DNA of 64,000 nucleotides from Chryseobacterium cheonjiense (GCF_012927265.1 NZ_JABBGF010000002.1:558001-622000), one strand, 5' to 3'. Numbered from the stretch's first letter, positions 17,532 to 28,654 are shown. The notes: generated by a model from the letters alone, not told the origin. Program-made: numbers and translations.

Positions 17532-18086
17532 ATGAAATTATTACTTGCTTCACAATCTCCAAGACGAAAAGAACTGCTGTCGAATCTCGGTTTTACTTTT
17601 GAGGTAGTGAAAATAGACTGCGAAGAAATTGTTCCTGAGCATATACAGGTAGGGGAGTCTGCAGCCTATCTGTCTGAGCTCAAAGCTTCTGCATTCCGCT
17701 CTCTTGAAGAAGGGGAAGTTCTGCTTACAGCCGACACCGTGGTAGCCATCGACAACCAGTTTTTGGGAAAACCGGAAGATGAAGAAGATGCCAAAAAAAT
17801 GCTAAGGCTTCTTTCCGGTAAAACCCATCAGGTCTATACGGGAATTACTATTAAAACATCAGAAAAAACCATTACGGAAACGGATGTTGCGGAAGTGGAA
17901 TTTGATGATATTACCGACCAGGAAATTGAATATTATATCCATCAGTATCAGCCTTTTGATAAGGCCGGAAGCTATGGGATCCAGGAATGGCTCGGTATGG
18001 CAAAAATAAAGAGACTCAATGGCAGCTTTTATACCATTATGGGGCTTCCTACTCATTTGGTTTACAAAATTTTGAGAGAGATATAA
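17532..18086 (+). CDS. maf: Maf family nucleoside triphosphate pyrophosphatase
   Basis: A 184-residue Maf protein. The diagnostic N-terminus MKLLLASQSPRRKELL is intact. TADTVVAIDNQFLGKPEDE and the C-terminal DKAGSYGIQEWL match the YhdE-type (dTTP/UTP pyrophosphatase) subgroup. It hydrolyses non-canonical or excess pyrimidine NTPs in the cytosol and can affect septation when over-produced. It ends the DUF2520-SIMPL-kdsC-maf run. Confidence 0.93.
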   Translation: MKLLLASQSPRRKELLSNLGFTFEVVKIDCEEIVPEHIQVGESAAYLSELKASAFRSLEEGEVLLTADTVVAIDNQFLGKPEDEEDAKKMLRLLSGKTHQVYTGITIKTSEKTITETDVAEVEFDDITDQEIEYYIHQYQPFDKAGSYGIQEWLGMAKIKRLNGSFYTIMGLPTHLVYKILREI

Positions 18087-18173
18087 CGAGTTTCACGATA
18101 AAATTTTATTATTTTTACAAAATTATCAAACCGCTTTATAATAAAAAGCGGATTAGCGAGTTATATTGAAATA

Positions 18174-20804
<2,631 letters not shown>

Positions 20805-20809
20805 AAAAT

Positions 20810-20833
20810 AAAGCGAAGATCATTCTTCGCTTT
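20810..20833. terminator. Bidirectional terminator; tsaB stop codon lies in the loop
   Basis: Stem AAAGCGAAGA/TCTTCGCTTT with loop TCAT. The plus-strand T-tract (TTTTATTTTTTTT) lies inside the end of tsaB; the minus-strand T-tract is TATTTTTTAT. Confidence 0.85.
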
Positions 20834-21503
20834 TATTTTTTTTCTTTACCCCATGGAAGTCTTTCAGATAGAAAGGTTCGAAATAAGCAATATCTTCAAA
20901 CTCTTTTCTTTCTAATTTTTCAATGGTTTTCCTGATGAGATACTGAGCAGAAGGGTAGACGTCTTCGTGAAAATTAGCATTTGGGAGCCGTAGAATTTCT
21001 TTTGCCTTTTTGGCTCCGTCTCCCACAAATAGCACTTTTTTATCTTTAAATTCCTCAAAAGAATTTTCATCTAAAATTTTTGCTTCGGTAGCAGAGAGCT
21101 CCTGTCCGCTTATGCCGTCATAAACGGCTGTATAAACCTCCATTCTCCTCGCATCGATCAAAGGAATAATCAATTCACAATTACCTCCTAAAAAAGGCTC
21201 TATCATGCTTTCCATAGAATTAACTGCAATCAGAGGAACTTTTAATCCGTAGCAGAATCCTTTTGCAGAGGAAGCTCCGATTCTTAATCCTGTGTAGGAG
21301 CCGGGTCCTCTTCCGAGAGAAACCGCTTCAATATCTTTAAGCGAAATTTCTGCTCCTTCCAATGCCCATTCTACAAAAGTATGCAGGCTTTCAGACTGTT
21401 TATAGTTTTCGGAAACTTCTTCTGTTAAACATAATAGCTTTTCGTTGTCAGAAATCGCCACCGAACAGTTTTTTGAGGAAGTTTCGAGATATAGGATTTT
21501 CAT
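20820..21503 (-). CDS. tsaB: tRNA threonylcarbamoyladenosine biosynthesis protein TsaB
   Basis: A 227-residue ASKHA-fold protein. Diagnostic segments are LETSSKNCSVAI at the N-terminus and SLGRGPGSYTGLRIG near residue 63. TsaB forms the complex with TsaD and TsaE that makes t6A37 on ANN-decoding tRNAs; it is a structural dimerisation partner, not the catalyst. The promoter element TAAATTTG overlaps the stop of the upstream NTF2-like gene, so tsaB may have its own transcript. Confidence 0.95.
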   Translation of the reverse strand: MKILYLETSSKNCSVAISDNEKLLCLTEEVSENYKQSESLHTFVEWALEGAEISLKDIEAVSLGRGPGSYTGLRIGASSAKGFCYGLKVPLIAVNSMESMIEPFLGGNCELIIPLIDARRMEVYTAVYDGISGQELSATEAKILDENSFEEFKDKKVLFVGDGAKKAKEILRLPNANFHEDVYPSAQYLIRKTIEKLERKEFEDIAYFEPFYLKDFHGVKKKNKSEE

Positions 21504-21532
21504 TTTTTAAATTTAAATATGCTTTAATAATG

Positions 21533-21540
21533 CAAATTTA
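21533..21540 (-). promoter_or_regulatory. -7 element of tsaB
   Basis: TAAATTTG on the minus strand, overlapping the end of the upstream gene, 29 bases before the tsaB ATG. Confidence 0.45.
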
Positions 21541-21975
21541 TGGCTTTATTTCCACACTTTGGCGGCTCCACAATTTCCAGACGGATTTCTCCTTTTTCCA
21601 TATTTCCAGCAGACCCAATATCATTTCAAAGTCCTGGTTTTTGTACAGTCCCGAAACTTTTATTTTTCTTCTGACCGAGTAGATCTTTTTCTCTTTTTTA
21701 AGCTCTGAAATTTCAATCTGATCAATGTTTCTGTATTTCACTTTTTGCGAAACAAAATCCTTTTTGAAATCATCAAAATTCTGAACCCAGCCATTTGAAT
21801 GACCAAACGAAACATCCGTACAGAGAATATCCAACATCTTTTCATCATTATTGGCCATCAGCTGATCCAAAAGCTGAATACTTTCTGCAAGCTTTGGTTC
21901 TGAGAAACTATTTACCGTTTGCCCATTCCATAGAGAAATAAAAAATATCAGAAAGAAGAATAGAACCCTTTTCAT
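21538..21975 (-). CDS. Secreted NTF2-like (DUF4440-type) protein
   Basis: A 145-residue protein with a signal peptide (about residues 1-18) and one small alpha+beta domain: LDQLMANNDEKMLDILCTDVSFGHSNG is the helix-strand start of a DUF4440/SnoaL-like NTF2 fold and LEIWKKEKSVWKLWSRQSVE the closing strands. No catalytic residue can be assigned. The SDR gene's stop codon directly abuts its start on the same strand, so they are probably co-transcribed. Function unknown. Confidence 0.75.
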   Translation of the reverse strand: MKRVLFFFLIFFISLWNGQTVNSFSEPKLAESIQLLDQLMANNDEKMLDILCTDVSFGHSNGWVQNFDDFKKDFVSQKVKYRNIDQIEISELKKEKKIYSVRRKIKVSGLYKNQDFEMILGLLEIWKKEKSVWKLWSRQSVEIKP

Positions 21976-22725
21976 TTATTTTCTGTAAATCGTTCTCGGT
22001 TCTGCCTGGGCAGCAGGGTAGATCGTCATATCAGAAATACAGACATGTTTTGGTGCATTGATGCAATACGCAATAGAATCTGCTATATCTTCCGCTTTCA
22101 GAGGCTCATATCCTGCATAAACAGTCGCGGCTCTTTCATTATCTCCTTTGAATCTTACCACCGAAAAATCTGTTTCCACCGCACCGGGCTGAATGTTGGT
22201 GATTTTAATTCCGAATTCGGTAAGTTCGAGTCTCATTCCTTCAGAAATGACATCTACGGCTTTTTTGGTCGCACAGTATACAACACCGTTAGCATAAGTC
22301 TGTCTTGCCGCAACGGAACTGATGTTCACAATATGCCCCGAATTTCTTTCCTTCATTCCGGGAACAATCATTTTCGAAACGTACAATAATCCTTTTACAT
22401 TACCGTCGATCATAGCATCCCAGTCTTCGGTTTTCCCTGCAGAAATCGGATCCAGACCGTGTGCATTTCCTGCATTATTGATGAGCACATCTATTTCCTT
22501 CCATTCGGCAGGGAGAGAATTTATTGCCGTTTCAACTTCTTCTAAATTCCGTACATCAAACTTTAAACTAAATATTTCGGTGAATTGGGAAAGTTCCGTT
22601 TTAATTGAGTCAAGAACTTCAGATCTTCTTCCACAGATAATAATTCTGTTGCCCTGTCTTGCCAGTAATTCTGCTGTAGATTTTCCTATTCCGGATGTGG
22701 CTCCGGTAATTAATATTGTCTTCAT
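21976..22725 (-). CDS. Short-chain dehydrogenase/reductase (YdfG-like)
   Basis: A 249-residue classical SDR. The cofactor motif is TGATSGIG (residues 7-14), NNAG is near residue 86, the catalytic Ser is in NISSVA near 139, and Tyr/Lys are in YCATKKA near 153. The closing IYPAAQAEPRTIYRK resembles YdfG-type NADP-dependent 3-hydroxy acid/serine dehydrogenases. Substrate unproven. It is first gene of a pair with the NTF2-like protein. Confidence 0.9.
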   Translation of the reverse strand: MKTILITGATSGIGKSTAELLARQGNRIIICGRRSEVLDSIKTELSQFTEIFSLKFDVRNLEEVETAINSLPAEWKEIDVLINNAGNAHGLDPISAGKTEDWDAMIDGNVKGLLYVSKMIVPGMKERNSGHIVNISSVAARQTYANGVVYCATKKAVDVISEGMRLELTEFGIKITNIQPGAVETDFSVVRFKGDNERAATVYAGYEPLKAEDIADSIAYCINAPKHVCISDMTIYPAAQAEPRTIYRK

Positions 22726-22824
22726 AAAATTTAAATTTTAAATATACCCATGTATCAAACTACCAGTCTAACATTCAGTTGTCTAAATATTGATAATCTT
22801 ACATTGTATATTTTTTATATTATT

Positions 22825-23196
22825 CTAATTGGCATCAAATGCTTCGAACGCATCCTGAATATGTTCAATCAGTAAGTTTTCTTTTTTATCCGGAAGAATG
22901 GAGATAATATCAAACCGTACTTCTTTCGTTACATTAAATTCCTTCAGGTAATAATCTGCCGCAGAAACCAGGAGCTTGATTTTCTTTTTATTCACCGACT
23001 CCTGAGGAAGATTAAAGACATCAGTAGAGCGTGCCTTTACTTCACAGATAATAATCAGATTATCTTTTTCCGCAATGATATCAATTTCTGCTTTCTGATA
23101 CCGGAAGTTCCTTGCCAGGATCTTATAGCCGTTTTTTAATAAAAACCCGGCGGCTAGCTCTTCTGCTTTTTTTCCTAAATCATTGTGTTCTGCCAT
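22825..23196 (-). CDS. YraN family (UPF0102) endonuclease-like protein
   Basis: A 123-residue protein with the restriction-endonuclease-like core of UPF0102: GKKAEELAAGFLLKNGYKIL, then the E-I/V-D...E-V-K signature (KAEIDIIAEKDNLIIICEVK). A longer in-frame start at 23259 would overlap the upstream gene and add an unrelated hydrophobic stretch; the start MAEHNDLGKKAEE gives the normal family length. A TAnnTTTG-like TAACTTTC lies just upstream of it. Role unknown; RuvC/MTE-like nuclease folds suggest DNA repair or transformation. Confidence 0.85.
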   Translation of the reverse strand: MAEHNDLGKKAEELAAGFLLKNGYKILARNFRYQKAEIDIIAEKDNLIIICEVKARSTDVFNLPQESVNKKKIKLLVSAADYYLKEFNVTKEVRFDIISILPDKKENLLIEHIQDAFEAFDAN

Positions 23197-23248
23197 TTTC
23201 AGTGGAGGGTTGAGGGTTTGAAAGTTACATATTAAAATAAGCCATAAT

Positions 23249-24184
23249 TTAATTTTCAAATTTAATATTGACCTGATCCTTAACTTCTAATTTTACATTT
23301 CCGCCAATAATCAAAGGTCTGTTATCTTTGATGTGCCCGTTCGGGAAGCCAAAGATTACAGGAAATTTATATTTTGCAATTCTTTCTGAAATAAGCTGAT
23401 AGGCTAAATTATCAAAACTGTCGTTATACGAAGTATTTTCCTTTTCGGTTCCCATATTGGTCATACCGCCGATAATTAATCCGCTAATCTTTTTAAAAAC
23501 ACTAGCCAGCTCCAGGCTCATCATCATTCTGTCTAAGGCATAAAAGTTTTCACCAATATCTTCTATAAATAATATTCTATTTTTAAACTTAAATGAATAA
23601 TCGGTTCCCAAAAGTGCATAAACGAGGGCTAAATTACCTCCAATCAATTGCCCTTCGCAAGAACCCGTTTTATTAAATTGGTGTGATTTTAAGCTATAAT
23701 TTGGAGTTTTTCCTTCTAAAATATCAAAAATCAGTTCATAGCTTTCTTCTGTTACTCCGAAACTCGAAGTTTTCACCGTCTGCCCGTGTATGGAAGCAAA
23801 ACCCTTTTTAAGCAGATAACTTTGTATGACGGTATTATCAGAATACCCGATGTACCATTTCGGATTTTTAGAAAAATTTTTAAGATTAATGTTTTCCAAC
23901 AGATGCTGGCAGCCATAACCGCCTCTCGAGGCCCAAACCGCTGAAATTTCATCATCATTCAACGCCCAGTTGATATCTTGTATTCTTTCTGCTTCTGTTC
24001 CCGCATACTGGTAGCCATGGGAGAAAGTAGTGTAAAGATGCTCTCCCAAAATAGGTTCATATCCTTTGCTTCTAATCATTTCGATTCCTTTCTCAAGCTG
24101 TGAAGCTTCTACTGCGCCTGCAGGAGAGATAACCGCTATTTTGTCGCCTTTCTTTAAAGATTTCGGGAAAATTATTTTTTTCAT
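23249..24184 (-). CDS. LD-carboxypeptidase (peptidase family S66)
   Basis: A 311-residue S66 serine peptidase, MccF/LdcA type. Motifs: KKGDKIAVISPAG at the N-terminus, SRGGYG near residue 92, the nucleophile in YIGYSDNT near 118, and LIGGNLALVYALLGT near 184. LdcA removes the terminal D-Ala from tetrapeptides in murein recycling; MccF-type members cleave microcin C-like peptide nucleotides, so either is possible. It overlaps the upstream LysE-family gene by 4 bases (ATGA), showing translational coupling. Confidence 0.92.
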   Translation of the reverse strand: MKKIIFPKSLKKGDKIAVISPAGAVEASQLEKGIEMIRSKGYEPILGEHLYTTFSHGYQYAGTEAERIQDINWALNDDEISAVWASRGGYGCQHLLENINLKNFSKNPKWYIGYSDNTVIQSYLLKKGFASIHGQTVKTSSFGVTEESYELIFDILEGKTPNYSLKSHQFNKTGSCEGQLIGGNLALVYALLGTDYSFKFKNRILFIEDIGENFYALDRMMMSLELASVFKKISGLIIGGMTNMGTEKENTSYNDSFDNLAYQLISERIAKYKFPVIFGFPNGHIKDNRPLIIGGNVKLEVKDQVNIKFEN

Positions 24185-24867
24185 TGCTCTCTTTGATATT
24201 TTACTTCGGTTTTTTCGGCTTCTTCAAGTCTCTTGTCGAACTGATTAAACTTTTTGAAGCTTTGTAAAAAAATGAAGAAACTGAAGATAATAAGAATTCC
24301 GCCGACGATTCGCCTGATTCTGTTGGCTAATTTCTGCGTAAGCTTATCGTGAAACTGTTTGGCGAGGAAAATCTTTGCCAGGTCGATACACAGGTAAGTG
24401 GCAATGACAATGCCGATGTATAAAACAAAATTGCCGGTATCGGGATACTGATTTCTTACAGAGATTACCGTTACCAGCCAGAAAAGAATGACTCCCACGT
24501 TAAGCAGATTGAAGAAAAAGCCGTTGATAAAAGTCTTAAAATAATTCTGATTAATGAATTTTTCTTCTCCGGGAATGTGCATTTTGGTTTTTGTGACCAT
24601 CATTACAATTCCGTACACAAAGATGAGAATGGCGGTAATTCTGTAAAATCCGGGATGTTTGTCGATTAAAGTTACAATATCCGCACTTGCATAATATGCT
24701 GCCAGTATACAGAGAAGATCGGCAGAGATTACTCCGATATCCAAAGCTAATGCATGTTTTGGGCCTCTGGAAAAACTGGTTTCTATTAAAAGGAAAAATA
24801 TTGGTCCGATAAAAACCAGGCTCAGCATGAATCCTAATACGATTGCAGATAATATAAGTTCAAACAT
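24181..24867 (-). CDS. LysE family amino-acid exporter
   Basis: A 228-residue integral membrane protein with about six helices. The first, LSAIVLGFMLSLVFIGPIFFL, carries the G-P-x-F/N motif of LysE/RhtB exporters. I chose MFELILS as the start because it opens the first helix; an ATG 36 bases upstream is in frame and lies just after a TAAATTTG element (24913-24920), so a leaderless longer form cannot be excluded. Substrate unknown. It leads an operon with the LD-carboxypeptidase; joint peptide/amino-acid handling is inference. Confidence 0.85.
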   Translation of the reverse strand: MFELILSAIVLGFMLSLVFIGPIFFLLIETSFSRGPKHALALDIGVISADLLCILAAYYASADIVTLIDKHPGFYRITAILIFVYGIVMMVTKTKMHIPGEEKFINQNYFKTFINGFFFNLLNVGVILFWLVTVISVRNQYPDTGNFVLYIGIVIATYLCIDLAKIFLAKQFHDKLTQKLANRIRRIVGGILIIFSFFIFLQSFKKFNQFDKRLEEAEKTEVKYQREQ

Positions 24868-24912
24868 CAAGTAATTTTTTAAATGAAAGTGCGAAACTTC
24901 CATTCATTTATA

Positions 24913-24920
24913 CAAATTTA
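24913..24920 (-). promoter_or_regulatory. -7 element of the LysE/LD-carboxypeptidase operon
   Basis: TAAATTTG on the minus strand. Confidence 0.45.
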
Positions 24921-25016
24921 AACTTTATGATTTAATTATTCAATAACTCTGGATTTAAGAAAAGTATTATTTTAAATATTTAATGGAAATATTAGAATAT
25001 TTTTTATCATAAAAAC

Positions 25017-25052
25017 AAAACTCCGTTTCACATTAATTTGAAACGGAGTTTT
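25017..25052 (-). terminator. Terminator of rnr
   Basis: 14-bp stem AAAACTCCGTTTCA/TGAAACGGAGTTTT with an 8-base loop. Confidence 0.9.
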
Positions 25053-25078
25053 TATTAAATTTTTTTTGGTACTTAATT

Positions 25079-27232
25079 TTACTCAACAATTTTAAAATCA
25101 AGTTGCTTTTGGATCAGATTAGCCTTTACGACTTTGATCTGTACCTGATCTCCCAGCTGATAGCGTTTCCCATGTCTCATACCATATACGGCGTGAGTTT
25201 TAGCATCATACGAATAAGAGTCGTCTACAAGATCTCTCAGTTTAATTAACCCTTCTGCGCCATTTTCAGGAATTTCAACCCAGAAACCAAATTCTGCAAC
25301 ACCGGAAATTACTCCTGTGAACGTTTCGCCCAGATGTTTCTCCATAAATTTCACCTGCATGAATTTAATGGAATCTCTTTCTGCATCTGCCGCAAGGCGC
25401 TCCATAGAACTGCAGTGTTTTGCCTTTTCTTCAAGTTCAGCTTTGTTCGGAGATTTTCCTCCGTCAAGATAATGCTGCAACAAGCGGTGGGCAATAAGAT
25501 CCGGGTAACGACGGATAGGAGAGGTAAAGTGGGTATAAAAATCAAAACCGAGACCGTAGTGACCAATCGGTTCCGTAGAATAGACGGCTTTGCTCATGCT
25601 TCTCATAGCAAGGGTTTCGATCATATTTTCTTCGCCTTTACCTTTTACGTCGTGTAATAATTTATTCAGAGATTCGGCTACTTTTTTACTGTTGGCCAGA
25701 TCCATTTTATAACCGAAAGTCGAAACAAAATCTCTCAACGATTCCAGTTTTGCTGGATCCGGATCATCGTGAACCCTGTAAATAAAGGTATTTTGGGTAA
25801 TATCTCCTTTTTTGTTCAGGGATATAAATTCTGAAACTTTTTTATTGGCAAGGAGCATGAATTCCTCAATAAGATGATTGGAATCCTTACTAATTTTAAA
25901 GTACACGCCAATAGGTTCGTTGTTTTCATCAAGATTAAACCTTACTTCGCTTCTGTCAAACGTAATGGCGCCTTTTCTGATTCGTTCTGCACGCATTATT
26001 TTTGCAAGCCTGTCCAATACATTGATTTCTTTCTGCAAATCGCCCTGTTTGGTTTCGATTCTTTCCTGAGCTTCCTCATAGGTAAATCTTCTGTCGGAAT
26101 GAATAACCGTTCTTCCGAACCATTGCTTTTTAATTTTTGCGTCATCATCCAATTCGAAAACTGCTGAAAACGTGAATTTATCTTCATTCGGTCGGAGTGA
26201 ACAGACGTCATTACTCAGTACTTCAGGAAGCATCGGTACCACACGGTCTACTAGGTAAACGGATGTAGCTCTTTGGTATGCTTCATCATCCAGCATAGTT
26301 CCCGGAATTACATAATGCGAAACATCAGCAATATGAACCCCGATTTCCCAGTTTCCGTTTTCCAGTTTTCTGATAGAAAGCGCATCATCAAAATCTTTGG
26401 CATCTTTAGGGTCTATGGTAAAAGTTGTAATTCCACGCATGTCCCAGCGTTTAGCCACTTCAGCTTCATTAATACTTCTGTCTATTTTGTCGGCATCTCT
26501 TTCTACTTCTTCAGGAAACTGGTATGGCAGCCCGTATTCAGCAAGAATAGAGTGGATCTCCGTTTCGTGCTCTCCCGGAGCTCCCAAAACCTGGATAATT
26601 TCACCTTCCGGATTTTTGTCACCCGGCTTCCATTCGGTCATTTTTACAATAACCTTATCGCCGTCATTGGCTCCGCCGAAATTTCCTTTTGGAATAAAAA
26701 TATCCGTATTAATGGTTTTTTTATCACAAACCACAAATCCGAAATCTTTATGGGGAACTACCTGAAGTGTTCCCACAAACTCGGTTCTTCCTCTTTCCAA
26801 TACTTCAAGAACGGAACCTTCGAGTTTTTTGCCTTTATAGGTATAGGTAACAATTAATACTTTATCGCCCTGCAATGCATCTTTTACATTTTTGGAGTGA
26901 ATAAAGATATCATCCTGCAGACCTTCAACATTAACGTAGGCATTTCCGGACTGGTTGAAATCGATGATTCCGGTAAGTGTTCCTTTAATATTAAGGTTAA
27001 CGATATATTTCCCTTTTTCGGTTTCTTTTATTCTTTCAGTAGCCTGCAGCTTGTGGAGTGCCTGGATTACAAGCTCCCGCTGTCTTGGATTTTTATAGTC
27101 TATTCCTTCTGCAATCTGCTTATAATTATAGACTTTCGTTGAATTTTCATTCATAAAACGCAGGATCAGTCTCCCGATTTCCTGCAGTTTATGATCATTT
27201 TTCTGACTTATATATTTTCTTTTTTTTGGCAT
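25079..27232 (-). CDS. rnr: Ribonuclease R
   Basis: A 717-residue 3'-5' exoribonuclease. In order: N-terminal winged helix (about residues 5-75), two cold-shock domains (80-230), the RNB catalytic domain with DPKDAKDFDDALS near residue 275 (metal-binding Asp residues), and a C-terminal S1 domain near 635-715. It degrades structured RNA in mRNA decay and ribosome quality control. No TAnnTTTG element lies close to the ATG; the best candidate is 289 bases upstream, implying a long leader or a promoter I cannot see. Confidence 0.97.
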   Translation of the reverse strand: MPKKRKYISQKNDHKLQEIGRLILRFMNENSTKVYNYKQIAEGIDYKNPRQRELVIQALHKLQATERIKETEKGKYIVNLNIKGTLTGIIDFNQSGNAYVNVEGLQDDIFIHSKNVKDALQGDKVLIVTYTYKGKKLEGSVLEVLERGRTEFVGTLQVVPHKDFGFVVCDKKTINTDIFIPKGNFGGANDGDKVIVKMTEWKPGDKNPEGEIIQVLGAPGEHETEIHSILAEYGLPYQFPEEVERDADKIDRSINEAEVAKRWDMRGITTFTIDPKDAKDFDDALSIRKLENGNWEIGVHIADVSHYVIPGTMLDDEAYQRATSVYLVDRVVPMLPEVLSNDVCSLRPNEDKFTFSAVFELDDDAKIKKQWFGRTVIHSDRRFTYEEAQERIETKQGDLQKEINVLDRLAKIMRAERIRKGAITFDRSEVRFNLDENNEPIGVYFKISKDSNHLIEEFMLLANKKVSEFISLNKKGDITQNTFIYRVHDDPDPAKLESLRDFVSTFGYKMDLANSKKVAESLNKLLHDVKGKGEENMIETLAMRSMSKAVYSTEPIGHYGLGFDFYTHFTSPIRRYPDLIAHRLLQHYLDGGKSPNKAELEEKAKHCSSMERLAADAERDSIKFMQVKFMEKHLGETFTGVISGVAEFGFWVEIPENGAEGLIKLRDLVDDSYSYDAKTHAVYGMRHGKRYQLGDQVQIKVVKANLIQKQLDFKIVE

Positions 27233-27520
27233 TTTTTAAATTTTAATTATAATTGTGAGTATACAGCTGTTGCATCTTCCTGAAGCATTTAATCTATTAC
27301 AGATAAGAAAGATTAACATGCAGACTGAAGAAACAAGCTAAACTCATTTTATCACAGCAACATCAATTTTCCTTCCAACTTTTTCAGTGACGGAACTTTT
27401 AGTTTTGTATAAATTTAATACAAAAATGGAGAAGTGTATGGAAAAACCTTTTATCAAATATCTTTTAATATGATAATTGGTTTCGTGGAAATGACAGAAT
27501 GGTAAATCTGCCGGACACTG

Positions 27521-27528
27521 CAAATATA
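27521..27528 (-). promoter_or_regulatory. Candidate distal -7 element of rnr
   Basis: TATATTTG followed by C on the minus strand, 289 bases from the rnr ATG; consensus match but distant. Confidence 0.35.
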
Positions 27529-27545
27529 CAAAATAAAAAATAAAT

Positions 27546-27573
27546 AAGGCTTGTAATTTGATTTACAAGCCTT
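27546..27573 (-). terminator. Terminator of rpiB
   Basis: 11-bp stem AAGGCTTGTAA/TTACAAGCCTT, T/A-rich on the minus-strand exit side. Confidence 0.85.
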
Positions 27574-27579
27574 TATCGT

Positions 27580-28014
27580 TTAGCAGTATGCTATTTTGTC
27601 AACTCTGTTCTGATGTCTTCCGCCTTCGAAATCTGTAGAGAGAAATCTGTCAACAATTTCTATGGTCAGTTCTTTGGAAATGAATCTTGCAGGAATGGAA
27701 ATCATATTCGCGTCGTTATGCTGTCTTGCCAGTGAAGCAATTTCCGGCATCCAGCAAAGTGCGCAGCGTATTTTCTGATGTTTATTGGCAGTGATCTGAA
27801 CACCGTTCCCGCTTCCGCAGAATAAAATCCCGAGTTCATTTTCTCCATTTTCCACCGATGTTGCTGCCGGATGTACAAAGTCAGGATAATCCACACTGTC
27901 TGTGGAGAACGTTCCAAAATCCTGAACTTCAAAGTTTTCTGATAAATAGTTTTTAACAATCTCTTTATATTCAAAGCCTGCATGGTCTGCGGCAATGGCG
28001 ATTTTTCTTTTCAT
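27580..28014 (-). CDS. rpiB: Ribose-5-phosphate isomerase B
   Basis: A 144-residue RpiB/LacAB-family isomerase interconverting ribose-5-phosphate and ribulose-5-phosphate in the pentose phosphate pathway. Seen: IAADHAGFEYK at the N-terminus with the phosphate-binding His, the active-site segment GILFCGSGNGVQITANK near residue 63 with the base Cys, and RHQNRVDKI at the C-terminus. Normal length. It borders the non-coding stretch proposed as oriC and is transcribed away from it. Confidence 0.95.
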   Translation of the reverse strand: MKRKIAIAADHAGFEYKEIVKNYLSENFEVQDFGTFSTDSVDYPDFVHPAATSVENGENELGILFCGSGNGVQITANKHQKIRCALCWMPEIASLARQHNDANMISIPARFISKELTIEIVDRFLSTDFEGGRHQNRVDKIAYC

Positions 28015-28051
28015 AACCGTCTATTTAGTCTTTATTAGATTTATTTCATAG

Positions 28052-28059
28052 CAAAGGTA
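28052..28059 (-). promoter_or_regulatory. -7 element of rpiB
   Basis: TACCTTTG on the minus strand, 37 bases before the ATG. Confidence 0.5.
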
Positions 28060-28120
28060 AGAATAATAACAATCTTTGTTAGTCTTTCGGGGGTAATTTG
28101 TGAAAAGCATTGTGAACAAC

Positions 28121-28129
28121 TGTGGATAA
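28121..28129 (-). promoter_or_regulatory. Perfect DnaA box
   Basis: TGTGGATAA is the reverse complement of TTATCCACA, the DnaA box consensus. Confidence 0.6.
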
Positions 28130-28251
28130 CTCCGGTAAAATAAATGTTTCGTAACATTGAAAAAATTTGTAATGGAAAGTACGACCTAATAAAATGTTAA
28201 AATTTTCAAAAAACTTTCTGGCAGGAATTGTTGACTTTTTCCATAAATCAG

Positions 28252-28260
28252 TTATCCATA
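28252..28260 (+). promoter_or_regulatory. Near-consensus DnaA box
   Basis: TTATCCATA differs from TTATCCACA at one position. Confidence 0.45.
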
Positions 28261-28537
28261 AAGGAAATTGGGGAAAAGTTATCAATAATTGTTAGTAACG
28301 CAGTGAAAAATCAGATTTACAACATATTACAATGTAAATAAAATGTGAATTGAACCTAAGATTACCTGTTATGAAAATTATCACGAAAACTTATCCCCTA
28401 AATTCACAACACTCAACAACAATAGCGTATTCTTTTTTTAAGAAGAAAAAAAATTGTTGATAGTTGTATGTTGGGTTTGCGGGAAACTTTTCTGAAAACT
28501 TTTGTCGGGTTGCGGCAATTCAAAAATTTTAAAATCT

Positions 28538-28545
28538 TACATTTG
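28538..28545 (+). promoter_or_regulatory. -7 element of pgk
   Basis: TACATTTG matches TAnnTTTG and predicts a leader of about 105 bases. Confidence 0.6.
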
Positions 28546-28566
28546 TGAAAAGAAAAACTCAACGAT

Positions 28567-28629
28567 ATGATTGGAGCCGGCTGGCCGCAGATATATAAAG
28601 ATTCTGCAGGTGCTGTGGGCTGCCTATGA
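28567..28629 (+). other. 20-codon upstream ORF in the pgk leader
   Basis: An ATG-initiated ORF (MIGAGWPQIYKDSAGAVGCL) lies between the pgk -7 element and the pgk start. It is distinctly GC-richer than its surroundings. Whether it is translated, or the GC-rich stretch is a structured leader RNA, cannot be told. Confidence 0.25.
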
Positions 28630-28654
28630 CCGAAGAAATAATATAAATGTACAT

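Larger units (their letters stand above)
27233..27579. other. 347-bp intergenic region upstream of rnr
   Basis: Contains the rpiB terminator at its right end, a minus-strand TATATTTGC element (27521-27528), and a perfect 8-bp inverted repeat TTTTGTAT/ATACAAAA at 27403-27425. A 15-codon plus-strand ORF begins at 27426 but has no support. No convincing gene or structured RNA was seen. Confidence 0.6.
28015..28654. other. 640-bp non-coding region with DnaA boxes: candidate oriC
   Basis: Between rpiB and pgk no protein gene is supported. One perfect DnaA box, TGTGGATAA (28121-28129), is present. TTATCCATA (28252-28260) has one mismatch to TTATCCACA. Two-mismatch forms are TGTGAACAA (28111), TTATCAATA (28279), TTATCCCCT (28391) and TGTTGATAG. 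AT-rich tracts lie around 28430-28455 and 28515-28540. parS sites 2.3 and 4.3 kb away and nearby mnmG fit an origin-proximal position. dnaA is not in the window and GC skew was not computed. Confidence 0.45.

Noticed and set aside
27426..27473. 15-codon plus-strand ORF upstream of rnr
   Set aside because: Too short, no homology visible and only a chance TAnnTTTG element nearby.
28378..28399. TTATCACGA as a further DnaA box
   Set aside because: Three mismatches to consensus; not counted as a box.
28571..28654. N-terminal extension of Pgk beginning with a TTG
   Set aside because: The TTG frame adds 28 residues not found in the Pgk family and would overlap the putative promoter leader; the ATG at 28655 gives the normal start.
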